39,537 nt of DNA from DROE01 sp964569865. GTDB lineage: Bacteria > Pseudomonadota > Alphaproteobacteria > Rhizobiales > Devosiaceae. This document shows, one piece after another, positions 1 to 7,421 of this stretch. Made by a program: the position numbers and the translations under genes. The DNA lies in assembly GCA_964569865.1 (NCBI GenBank), contig CAZMVQ010000015.1:1-39537 (forward strand), in the 5' to 3' direction. The stretch's first letter is position 1. The number at the start of each line of letters is the position of its first letter. Below the pieces are notes generated by a model that was not told the DNA's origin, ran no database searches, and saw nothing but the letters and a program-made list of their open reading frames with translations.

Positions 1-48
1 GAATATAAATCCATCTCCGGCTCCCTTGGCATCAAGACCGTGTTCTAA
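1..48 (+). CDS. possible 3' end of an unidentified gene (partial)
   Basis: Reading from base 1, frame 1 gives 15 codons ending in the residues SLGIKTVF and a TAA stop at 46-48. The alternating polar and hydrophobic pattern and the terminal phenylalanine would suit the last strand of an outer-membrane beta-barrel. So little is visible that the product cannot be named, and chance is not excluded. Confidence 0.3.
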   Translation, partial: EYKSISGSLGIKTVF

Positions 49-116
49 GGGGGGGAACCGGGCACAGCTTGTAACTGCGTATAAAAAAACATCCGATCAC
101 GTTAACCTGGCTTTTT

Positions 117-899
117 TTATGAAAAATCAAAATTTCCTTCGATCGGCACATGATCAGATGGCTTGTCCCATCCGCGCAAACTTTTATGAACTTTGACAGA
201 ATTCAACAAATCGGCAGCCTGTGGACTTAGCATCAGATGATCAATGCGAATGCCATTGTTTTTTCGCCATGCACCCGATTGAAAATCCCAGAATGTATAT
301 GAGGGGGTTTCGGTGGTTGCTCTAAGGGCATCAATCAGGCCCAGATTGCTCAACTGACGAAACTTTTCAGCGCTTTCTGGCCGAAACAACGCGTCGCCGC
401 GCCAGTTATCTGGATTGTAGCAATCAATATCGGCGGGGATGATGTTAAAATCTCCCAACAGAATAAATGGATCTTCAAGTAACAATCGCCCCTTCGCAAA
501 TTGGTTAAGCCGATCCATCCAGTTTAATTTATAGATAAATTTGTCGCTCTCCACCGGATTGCCATTGGGCAGATAAATATTACAGACCCTGAACGATCCA
601 GCAGCAGTTGAAAAAACTCCCTCGATCAGCCGCGCCTGTTCATCATCTGGATCTCCGGGCAGGCCCTTATGAACTTCATCAAATGGCAATAGCGATAGTA
701 TCGCTACTCCGTTAAATCCCTTTTGCCCGTGGGTCTGAATATTATAGCCCAGAGATTCGATTTGCTCCCGTGGAAAACCCTCATCAACCGACTTAATTTC
801 CTGCAAACAAACAATGTCCGGTTTTTCTTGCTCAAGCCACGCAAGAATTACCAACAATCTCGCCTTGATCCCGTTTATGTTCCAGCTGACGATTTTCAT
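117..899 (-). CDS. xth: exodeoxyribonuclease III (AP endonuclease family)
   Basis: This is a 260-residue member of the exonuclease III / AP endonuclease family, which cuts DNA at abasic sites and removes 3' blocking groups during base excision repair. It starts with the typical MKIVSWNINGIKARL. The metal-binding glutamate lies in CLQEIKS (E34), the catalytic Asp/Asn pair in LGDFNI (D150, N152) and the terminal Asp-His pair in SDHVPI (D249, H250). The length is normal for the family. The gene is transcribed away from the solute-binding protein gene at 1148, with about 250 bases between the two starts. I see no convincing terminator after its stop. The match is strong along the whole length; only the choice between the xthA symbol and a generic xth symbol is open. 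Confidence 0.95.
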   Translation of the reverse strand: MKIVSWNINGIKARLLVILAWLEQEKPDIVCLQEIKSVDEGFPREQIESLGYNIQTHGQKGFNGVAILSLLPFDEVHKGLPGDPDDEQARLIEGVFSTAAGSFRVCNIYLPNGNPVESDKFIYKLNWMDRLNQFAKGRLLLEDPFILLGDFNIIPADIDCYNPDNWRGDALFRPESAEKFRQLSNLGLIDALRATTETPSYTFWDFQSGAWRKNNGIRIDHLMLSPQAADLLNSVKVHKSLRGWDKPSDHVPIEGNFDFS

Positions 900-1135
900 A
901 AGGTTGCTTTCCGATAGTAATTTAGTTTAACTGTTTGAATTCATGAGTAAAAACACTAAAACTTGCGATTAAACAATGATTCACCCGATCCTTGTAACAG
1001 CAAAACCCATGCGTATTTAAGCAATAATTTTTTCTCAATTGTTGCAAAAATGACAAAACATAAAAGACTTAAGCAAAAAATAGCCATTTTTTAACAAATA
1101 TACTCGTATTGAGATCGTGGTGCGGGGGCAGAACC

Positions 1136-1140
1136 GGAGG
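1136..1140 (+). promoter_or_regulatory. ribosome binding site that sets the start of the TAXI protein
   Basis: GGAGG lies 7 bases before the ATG at 1148. The reading frame is open back to an earlier ATG at 1109, but that one has no such site and would put 13 polar residues in front of the signal peptide. This favours 1148. Confidence 0.75.
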
Positions 1141-1147
1141 TTTTGTC

Positions 1148-2224
1148 ATGAATCGAAATATTAAATTAGCTGGAATCATAGTCTGGCTAGGAGTTTTTCT
1201 CTCTAATGCGGGTGGGGCGTTTGCCCAGAGTTTTGAAGTAAATATTATGACCGGTGGCGCCACCGGTACTTATATCCAAATCGGAAAAGATATTGCAGCC
1301 CTTGCTGAACAATCTGGCAGGGACAATGTTATTGTCGTGGAATCGGCAGGTTCGATGGAAAATATTTTGGCGGTGAAGTCGCGATCCCAGACCCAGTTTG
1401 GTATTGTGCAAAGTGATGTGTTGGATTTTATTCGTACCTTTAGGTCCGAAGACGCCGAAATGCGCTCGATCCTTCGCAACACAAGATACGTTTATCCCCT
1501 TTATAAGGAAGAGGTGCATATCGTGGCTCGCAAGAGCTCTGGAATTGGCACCTTAACCGATCTGAACGGGAAAATTGTCGCAACAGGCGGTGAAAACAGT
1601 GGAACTTCTCTTACTGCATCGTTTTTGTTCGATGTGGGAAATATCCGCCCGGCCAGAACAGTTTCGGCTTCAGCCGCTGAATCACTTGAGCAATTGCGCG
1701 CCGGATCGATTGATGCCTTTGTTTATGTGGCCGGGTCACCGACCAAATTACTCAGTGATACCAATGCAGGTGATGATTTGAGGCTGGTTACAATTCCCGG
1801 AGCCATTGCCGGAGATTATTATGTGCCAACCACCGTTAAGGCGGGCACCTATCCATGGATGGCCGAAGACGTGATGACCGCATCGGTCCGTGCGGTTTTG
1901 ATGACCTATGAATTTGATCCCAACCGCAATGCATATTTTAAAGCATCTTGTGATGCGGTTACCGAGATAAGCTATCTGATCAAGGAAAATATGGAACTGT
2001 TGCGCAGAAGCGGGCATCCGAAATGGAACGAAGTTGATATTGAAGCAGTTCCATCCGGGTGGGAGCAGGCAGCATGTGTGAAGGCGGCATTCGATCCCCA
2101 ATACCAGCCCCCTCAACGTGGTGGTGTTGGCGTATTTACACCAACTAATTCTGACGCAGATTGCTCAGCACTGGCCAATCCTGTTTCAAGAAGACTTTGC
2201 CTGATGCAGCAAAACGAAGGTTAA
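1148..2224 (+). CDS. TAXI family TRAP transporter solute-binding protein
   Basis: A 358-residue exported protein of the TAXI family, the periplasmic substrate-binding subunits of a class of TRAP transporters. The N-terminus is a signal peptide (MNRNIKL, a hydrophobic stretch, then GGAFAQ, with cleavage probably after Ala26 or nearby). The mature protein opens with the family signature MTGGATGTYIQIGKDIA. Further on come ESAGSMENI, FGIVQSDVLDF, and GGENSGTSLTASFLF, the typical binding-fold segments. The C-terminal 40 or so residues contain several cysteines and look like an added tail. No TRAP membrane subunit (DctM, DctQ or the fused form) is encoded nearby, so the partner must be elsewhere or the protein works alone. 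The substrate cannot be predicted. The gene has its own terminator and appears monocistronic. Confidence 0.88.
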   Translation: MNRNIKLAGIIVWLGVFLSNAGGAFAQSFEVNIMTGGATGTYIQIGKDIAALAEQSGRDNVIVVESAGSMENILAVKSRSQTQFGIVQSDVLDFIRTFRSEDAEMRSILRNTRYVYPLYKEEVHIVARKSSGIGTLTDLNGKIVATGGENSGTSLTASFLFDVGNIRPARTVSASAAESLEQLRAGSIDAFVYVAGSPTKLLSDTNAGDDLRLVTIPGAIAGDYYVPTTVKAGTYPWMAEDVMTASVRAVLMTYEFDPNRNAYFKASCDAVTEISYLIKENMELLRRSGHPKWNEVDIEAVPSGWEQAACVKAAFDPQYQPPQRGGVGVFTPTNSDADCSALANPVSRRLCLMQQNEG

Positions 2225-2265
2225 GCTCTTGGTAAGAGCAATCGACCAGGTGTTCAAATAATACA

Positions 2266-2290
2266 GGCTCGCCGCTGGCGGGCCTTTTTA
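2266..2290 (+). terminator. rho-independent terminator after the TAXI gene
   Basis: GGCTCGCC (2266-2273) and GGCGGGCC (2277-2284) pair across a 3-base loop with one G-T wobble, and five T residues follow directly. It lies 41 bases after the TAXI stop codon. It is also near the 3' end of erpA on the other strand but lacks a T run in that direction. Confidence 0.85.
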
Positions 2291-2318
2291 TTACGGATAT
2301 CGCAGCCGGTATAAAAAA

Positions 2319-2672
2319 TCAGGCCACATCAAAACTGTTGCCGCACCCACAAGAGGCGACGGTATTGGGGTTCTCAATTTTAAAGGCCTGCCCCACCAGA
2401 TCATCCACATAGTCAATTTTTGCCCCCCCAAGAAATTGCAGGGACATATTATCAATCAAAACCAAAGCACCTTCACGCTGCAAAACCAGATCATCTTTTG
2501 AGGCTGTTTCGCGCACCAGATTATATTCATATTGAAACCCTGAACATCCGCCCCCTGAAACTGCGATCCGAAGCACCGTTCCCTTTGGTTCTTTTTCAAG
2601 GATTTTGGCAATTTGCCTGCCTGCAGCTCCGGTTAATTCCACTGGTAAATCGGGTGCATCTGAATTAGTCAT
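2319..2672 (-). CDS. erpA: iron-sulfur cluster insertion protein, HesB/IscA (ErpA) type
   Basis: A 117-residue A-type iron-sulfur carrier. It holds the three conserved cysteines, one in SGGGCSGFQYEY (C43) and two in ASCGCGNSF (C108, C110), which bind the cluster passed to apoproteins. Length and motif spacing are normal. Placement next to dgt and argS matches the order I recall from Rhizobiales. ErpA, IscA and SufA are hard to separate by eye, so the symbol rests on context and the lack of suf or isc genes nearby. The small membrane protein gene upstream (2697-2954) is on the same strand with a 24-base spacer and may be co-transcribed. Confidence 0.9.
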   Translation of the reverse strand: MTNSDAPDLPVELTGAAGRQIAKILEKEPKGTVLRIAVSGGGCSGFQYEYNLVRETASKDDLVLQREGALVLIDNMSLQFLGGAKIDYVDDLVGQAFKIENPNTVASCGCGNSFDVA

Positions 2673-2696
2673 TTAATCCTCCTTTAGGCCCCAAGC

Positions 2697-2954
2697 TTAA
2701 GCAAAAGCCAGCGCCATGATGGCGATAGTAATTCCAAAAAATGCAAAAACGGAACCATAGGGGTCGGTTTTAATCGAAATTTTTACAGGCAGCCGCATGG
2801 TGAAAAGCTTGGCAACAAAACTGTTTTTTTCCAGCTTATTGTTAAAATCCTTATCAATCAGCATTAAAAGCACGCCAAATATAAACATTACCAACCCGAC
2901 GCGGAATAAAAACTCGGTATTGTTGGAAAAAAATTGCGCCGGATCAAAATTCAT
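2697..2954 (-). CDS. small membrane protein of unknown function (85 aa)
   Basis: I do not recognise the family. The 85 residues contain two clear membrane segments, one around residues 16-33 (FLFRVGLVMFIFGVLLML) and one at the C-terminus around residues 68-85 (VFAFFGITIAIMALAFA). A basic, polar loop of about 35 residues joins them, including KDFNNKLEKNSF and RLPVKISIKTD. It lies just upstream of erpA on the same strand and diverges from dgt with 57 bases between the start codons. Codon use and frame look genuine, and the two hydrophobic blocks make a chance frame unlikely. Confidence 0.6.
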   Translation of the reverse strand: MNFDPAQFFSNNTEFLFRVGLVMFIFGVLLMLIDKDFNNKLEKNSFVAKLFTMRLPVKISIKTDPYGSVFAFFGITIAIMALAFA

Positions 2955-3011
2955 CTGTAATATCTCTTTGAAAAAATCTTTTCACTATTCAAATAGGACC
3001 GGCAAGCGGCA

Positions 3012-4229
3012 ATGAAAAGCCCTAAAGTTAAACAAACAACTTCTTTAGCCCCATTTGCCTCAGATCCAGAGCAATCCCGGGGCAGAGTTTTTACAACTGG
3101 CCAAAGCCTAACCCGCACCGATTTTCAGCGCGATCGCGATCGCATTATTCACTCTACCGCCTTTCGTCGCCTACAGCATAAAACCCAGGTTTTTCTCCAT
3201 CATGAAGGGCTGCATTTTAGGACCCGCTTAACCCATACTTTAGAAGTTTCCCAGATTGCCAGATCACTGGCCCGCTCCCTTTGTCTCAATGAAGATCTGG
3301 CCGAAGCTATCGCTCTGGCTCACGATCTTGGCCACACCCCGTTTGGTCATGCGGGTGAGCGCGCCTTAAATCAGGCCATGGTTGATTTTGGCGGTTTTGA
3401 TCATAATTTGCAGTCCCTTAGAACTATTTGCATGCTGGAAAACCGTTACGGAGATCATGATGGTCTAAACCTGACATGGGAAACTCTGGAGGGTGTATTA
3501 AAGCACAATGGCCCTGTTAAATCTGAGCCAGACCTTTTGTTTTTGCCTAAAAAACTTGATCTGGAAATCAAAAATTTTGCTTCGCTGGAAGCGCAGGTAG
3601 CAGCAATTGCCGATGATATTGCCTATGATGCCCACGATATTGATGATGCCGTGCGCGCCGGGCTTGTTGACCTTTCTCAGCTAAAGGACCTGCCGCTGCT
3701 GGACGAAATAATTAAAGAAGTTGATGAGCGTTGGCCGGTGCTGGAAAGGGAGCGTAAAACCCATGAAGTGCAACGTCGATTGATTACAAGGCTTATAGAA
3801 GACGTGATCGAAAACTCTGCATTTTTATTGGCTCGCTCTGGCGTGAAATCTCCTCACGATGTTGCACGGGCAGGGCGACAGTTGATTGCTTTTTCACTCC
3901 CCATGCAACAAGAAGAAAAACTGATAAAGCAGTTTTTGTTCAATAATGTTTATCGCGCCCCAACTGTTATGGAACCGGCTGAAGCGGGAGAGCTGGTAGT
4001 CACAAAACTATTTGAATATTATAGCACCAGCGGCGATTTGCCCGCCGAATGGCAAAGCAAGCTGCAACGTCATGATCTCCAAATCGCAAAGGAAGAAGCC
4101 AACGATATCAGTCTGACAACAGCGATTGATCATCGGGTGATCGCAGATTATATCGCCGGAATGACTGACCCGTTTGCTCTGGCAGAATTTGAGCGTCTTT
4201 ATGAAAAATTCGATACCGGCCACGGTTGA
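3012..4229 (+). CDS. dgt: deoxyguanosinetriphosphate triphosphohydrolase-like protein (HD domain)
   Basis: A 405-residue HD-domain nucleotide phosphohydrolase of the Dgt family, which splits dNTPs to deoxynucleosides and triphosphate. The metal-binding set is complete: H75 in RLTHTLEVSQIA, H104-D105 in ALAHDLGHTPFGHAGE and an aspartate in AIADDIAYDAHDIDD (about 201-202). The N-terminal block RTDFQRDRDRIIHSTAFRRL is also typical. The length fits the shorter dGTPase type found in alphaproteobacteria, whose substrate range is less certain than that of the E. coli enzyme. It lies upstream of argS, with a sugar dehydrogenase gene in between. Confidence 0.93.
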   Translation: MKSPKVKQTTSLAPFASDPEQSRGRVFTTGQSLTRTDFQRDRDRIIHSTAFRRLQHKTQVFLHHEGLHFRTRLTHTLEVSQIARSLARSLCLNEDLAEAIALAHDLGHTPFGHAGERALNQAMVDFGGFDHNLQSLRTICMLENRYGDHDGLNLTWETLEGVLKHNGPVKSEPDLLFLPKKLDLEIKNFASLEAQVAAIADDIAYDAHDIDDAVRAGLVDLSQLKDLPLLDEIIKEVDERWPVLERERKTHEVQRRLITRLIEDVIENSAFLLARSGVKSPHDVARAGRQLIAFSLPMQQEEKLIKQFLFNNVYRAPTVMEPAEAGELVVTKLFEYYSTSGDLPAEWQSKLQRHDLQIAKEEANDISLTTAIDHRVIADYIAGMTDPFALAEFERLYEKFDTGHG

Positions 4230-4261
4230 CCGGCCCGACGTCAACAATCTAAAATGATGCT

Positions 4262-5407
4262 ATGAAAAATCAAAACACCTTCCTAAAATCAGCAGCAATC
4301 GCATTGTCATTGCTTATGATAAGTCCATCCAGTGCTCAAGAGAACCTGCCCACCTTCTTAAAACTCACCCCCGTTGCATCAGGCTTAAACAATCCGCTTT
4401 TGGTCGTTGCTGCGCCCAATGAGCCCGGATTGTTTATTGTCCAACAAAACGGGGTGATTGCATTGCTGATGGATGGTGAGGTCGCCGACGTTTTGGATTT
4501 GAGCGCAATTGTAACATTTAGAGGTGAGGCGGGAATGCTTGGCATGGCTTTGCACCCGGATTTTACAAACAATGATCTGGCCTACGTCTCCTACACCACC
4601 GGTAATCTGGTTAGCATGATTGAGGAATATCGTTTTGACAGGAAAAGCCAGAGTTTTGACATTGCCAGCGCCCGCCTTATCTACTCGCTTAATCAGCCGG
4701 CCGGTAACCACAATGGCGGCATGATTGCATTTGGTCCGGATGGATTTCTTTATGCAGGGTTTGGAGATGGCGGCGGAGCCTTTGATACATTCTCCAACGG
4801 CCAGAATTTTGATACCGCTCTTGGCTCCTTTATTCGAATTGATGTTGAGCCCGGCCCGTCAAAACCCTATTCTGTTCCCTCCGACAACCCGAATGTTTCA
4901 GGGCCGGTTCCCGAAAACTGGATATATGGATTGCGTAATCCATGGCGATTTTCTTTCGACAAGGATTTGCTTTACATCGCAGATGTGGGGCAGTCCGACA
5001 GGGAAGAAATTCATGTGGTTGCAGCAGGCGCACCATCATCTGGCTTGAATTTAGGATGGCCCCTTGCAGAAGGGGAGTTATGCCTTGCCGATGTTAATTG
5101 TAAAGATAGAGATCTGGAATGGCCGGTAATAACCTATCAAACCGGTGCTCGGTGCGCCATCACGGGAGGAAATGTCTATCGCGGAACAGCAATTCCTAAT
5201 CTGAGCGGGCAATATTTTTATGGGGATTTTTGCAGCGGTGAAGTTTTCAGCTTTTCATATGTAGACGGCAAAGCGACAAATCAGCTCGATTGGACACAAA
5301 TTTTAGGTCCGGTTGAATTATTGTCCGGATTTGGGCTGGATGGCTTTGGCGAGCTTTATCTGACTTCCCTTGCCGGAACGATCTATCGGCTTGAGCCAGT
5401 TTCCTAA
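4262..5407 (+). CDS. secreted PQQ-dependent sugar dehydrogenase family protein
   Basis: A 381-residue exported protein of the glucose/sorbosone dehydrogenase family (six-bladed propeller, related to the soluble aldose dehydrogenase YliI). A signal peptide is visible (MKNQNTFLKSAAIALSLLM, cleavage probably near SSAQE). Family motifs follow in order: GMLGMALHPDF, NHNGGMIAFGPDGFLYAGFG (H150 aligns with the catalytic base region), NPWRFSFD, IADVGQSDREEI and GLNLGWPLAEGE. A pair of cysteines in ELCLADVNCKD may form a disulfide. Members oxidise sugars or other alcohols with PQQ; the actual substrate is unknown. No PQQ biosynthesis gene is in view. It sits 32 bases after dgt and 90 bases before argS, so it may share their transcript, although its role looks unrelated. 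Confidence 0.88.
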   Translation: MKNQNTFLKSAAIALSLLMISPSSAQENLPTFLKLTPVASGLNNPLLVVAAPNEPGLFIVQQNGVIALLMDGEVADVLDLSAIVTFRGEAGMLGMALHPDFTNNDLAYVSYTTGNLVSMIEEYRFDRKSQSFDIASARLIYSLNQPAGNHNGGMIAFGPDGFLYAGFGDGGGAFDTFSNGQNFDTALGSFIRIDVEPGPSKPYSVPSDNPNVSGPVPENWIYGLRNPWRFSFDKDLLYIADVGQSDREEIHVVAAGAPSSGLNLGWPLAEGELCLADVNCKDRDLEWPVITYQTGARCAITGGNVYRGTAIPNLSGQYFYGDFCSGEVFSFSYVDGKATNQLDWTQILGPVELLSGFGLDGFGELYLTSLAGTIYRLEPVS

Positions 5408-5497
5408 CCGTCGAAATTAACACCCGTTATTTGACCGTTAACAGGTTTTGCTTTAACGCCTGCTCCAGACGATATTCTCTCTGGATATAAAAAACTT

Positions 5498-7252
5498 ATG
5501 GATATTTTTGCTGATTTTGCCGCCCGGATTTTAAACGCGCTAAAAGAACTTTACCCGGATCATAAAGAGTTGGACCAGTTGGCCCAAAAAGCCACGGCAG
5601 AGCCTCCTCGTGATCCCTCCCATGGTGCCATTTCTTCCAATATCGCTATGGTTTGCGCCAAGGCGCTAAAAACAAATCCCCGCCAACTGGCAACATCTCT
5701 AAAAGAAATTTTGATCAAAGACCAAGACATAACTGCGCTTGATATTGCCGGACCCGGTTTTTTAAATTTCACCCTTGCCGATAATGTCTGGCAGCGGGTT
5801 TTATCTTCTGTCCTAAATCACCCGAAGAACTTTGGCCGCTCGGACATTGGACAGGGCAGGGCGGTTAATGTGGAATTTGTTTCCGCCAACCCCACCGGCC
5901 CCATGCATGTGGGGCATACTCGGGGCGCAGTTTTTGGCGATGCTCTTGCCTCGCTTTTAGATTTTTGCGGTTTTGATGTAACCAGAGAATATTACATCAA
6001 TGACGCTGGTGCCCAGATAAATATTTTGGCCCGTTCGGCGTTTTTGCGCTATCGTGAAGCCTTGGGGCAGCAAATTGGTGAAATTCCCGCCGGACTTTAT
6101 CCGGGTGATTATCTGGTGCCTGTTGGTGAAGCATTGGCAAAGGAATTTGGCGACAAATTTGAGAATGCTGCTGAAACCGAATGGTTGCCGGTTTTCAAGT
6201 CAATTGTTTTAGAAGCGATGATGGACTTGATCAGGCAGGATTTGCAATTGCTTGGAGTAAACCATGATTATTTTTTCTCCGAGCGAAAATTGCACGGCGA
6301 CGAGGGTAAAATTGCTAAAACCCTTGCAGCATTGGAAAAAGAAAATCTGGTTTATCAGGGAACATTGCCCCCCCCTAAGGGAAAGCCCACCGAAGATTGG
6401 GAAGATCGCGAGCAAACTCTGTTTCGCGCCAAACAGTTTGGCGATGATACAGACAGGCCGTTGATCAAATCCAATGGTGATTATACCTATTTTGCCGCAG
6501 ATATTGCCTATCACCGCGATAAGTTTTTGCGTGGGTTTAATGATCAGATTATTGTTCTTGGGGCCGATCATTCAGGATATACCAAACGCTTGCAGGCGGC
6601 GGTTAAGGCTGTTTCTGATGGCAAAGCCTCCATTGATGTTAAAATCTGCCAGATTGTGCGCTTGATGCGCGATGGCAAACCCTTCAAAATGTCCAAACGC
6701 TCCGGCGATCTGGTTACGGTGCAGGATGTAGTGGGCGAGGTTGGCTGTGATGCTGTTCGTTTCATGCTGCTTTTTCGTCGCAATGAAGCGCCCATGGATT
6801 TTGATTTTGCCAAAGTTAAAGAGCAAACCCGTGAAAACCCGGTATTTTATGTGCAATATGCCCACGCGCGAGCCTGCTCGATTGTGCGAAAAACCTTAGA
6901 AGAAATGCCCCGGCTTGATATTTCTGATGCTAAATTGGCAAAAGCCGACCTGTCTTTGCTTTCCAGCAGCGATGATATTGAATTGTTGCAAACTCTGGCC
7001 CAGTGGCCGCGAATGGTTGCCGCTGCTGCCCGCGCTCACGAGCCTCATCGGGTGGCATTTTATCTTTATGATCTGGCGGGAGCGTTCCATGGTTTTTGGG
7101 CCAAGGGCGGACACGATAAATCGTTACGTTTTGTTAACCATGAGCAACCAGAATTAACCCTGTCGCGACTCGCTATGGTTAGAGCGATACAACATGTATT
7201 GGAGCAAGGATTGGGTCTTTTGGGCGTTAGCGCGCCCCAACAGCTTTCTTAA
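5498..7252 (+). CDS. argS: arginine-tRNA ligase
   Basis: A 584-residue class I arginyl-tRNA synthetase that charges tRNA-Arg in the cytoplasm. The N-terminal Add-1 domain precedes the HIGH-type signature in NPTGPMHVGHTRGAVFGD (HVGH at 137-140). The KMSKS-type loop is KMSKR (397-401), followed by SGDLVT. The C-terminal helical anticodon-binding domain includes NPVFYVQYAHARACSI. The length is normal. The start ATG gives the usual N-terminus. It is followed by the SPOR-domain gene at 7422, a neighbour I recall in Rhizobiales. Confidence 0.97.
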   Translation: MDIFADFAARILNALKELYPDHKELDQLAQKATAEPPRDPSHGAISSNIAMVCAKALKTNPRQLATSLKEILIKDQDITALDIAGPGFLNFTLADNVWQRVLSSVLNHPKNFGRSDIGQGRAVNVEFVSANPTGPMHVGHTRGAVFGDALASLLDFCGFDVTREYYINDAGAQINILARSAFLRYREALGQQIGEIPAGLYPGDYLVPVGEALAKEFGDKFENAAETEWLPVFKSIVLEAMMDLIRQDLQLLGVNHDYFFSERKLHGDEGKIAKTLAALEKENLVYQGTLPPPKGKPTEDWEDREQTLFRAKQFGDDTDRPLIKSNGDYTYFAADIAYHRDKFLRGFNDQIIVLGADHSGYTKRLQAAVKAVSDGKASIDVKICQIVRLMRDGKPFKMSKRSGDLVTVQDVVGEVGCDAVRFMLLFRRNEAPMDFDFAKVKEQTRENPVFYVQYAHARACSIVRKTLEEMPRLDISDAKLAKADLSLLSSSDDIELLQTLAQWPRMVAAAARAHEPHRVAFYLYDLAGAFHGFWAKGGHDKSLRFVNHEQPELTLSRLAMVRAIQHVLEQGLGLLGVSAPQQLS

Positions 7253-7421
7253 AGTTTGTGAGTAATCTTAAGGCAAAAAGAACGTTCCGAATATTATAAG
7301 GCTTAGTAAGAAAGACTTTCATAATTCAGGCACAATGCTGTGTTTTTTTACTTAACCTTCGGGCTTGCAAGTCTGGAATGAGTAAAGTTTGGTATATTTA
7401 TAAGCAAGGGAATATTGGCGT

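Noticed and set aside
60..116. A terminator after xth
   Set aside because: There are A and T runs, but no stem longer than a few pairs between them.
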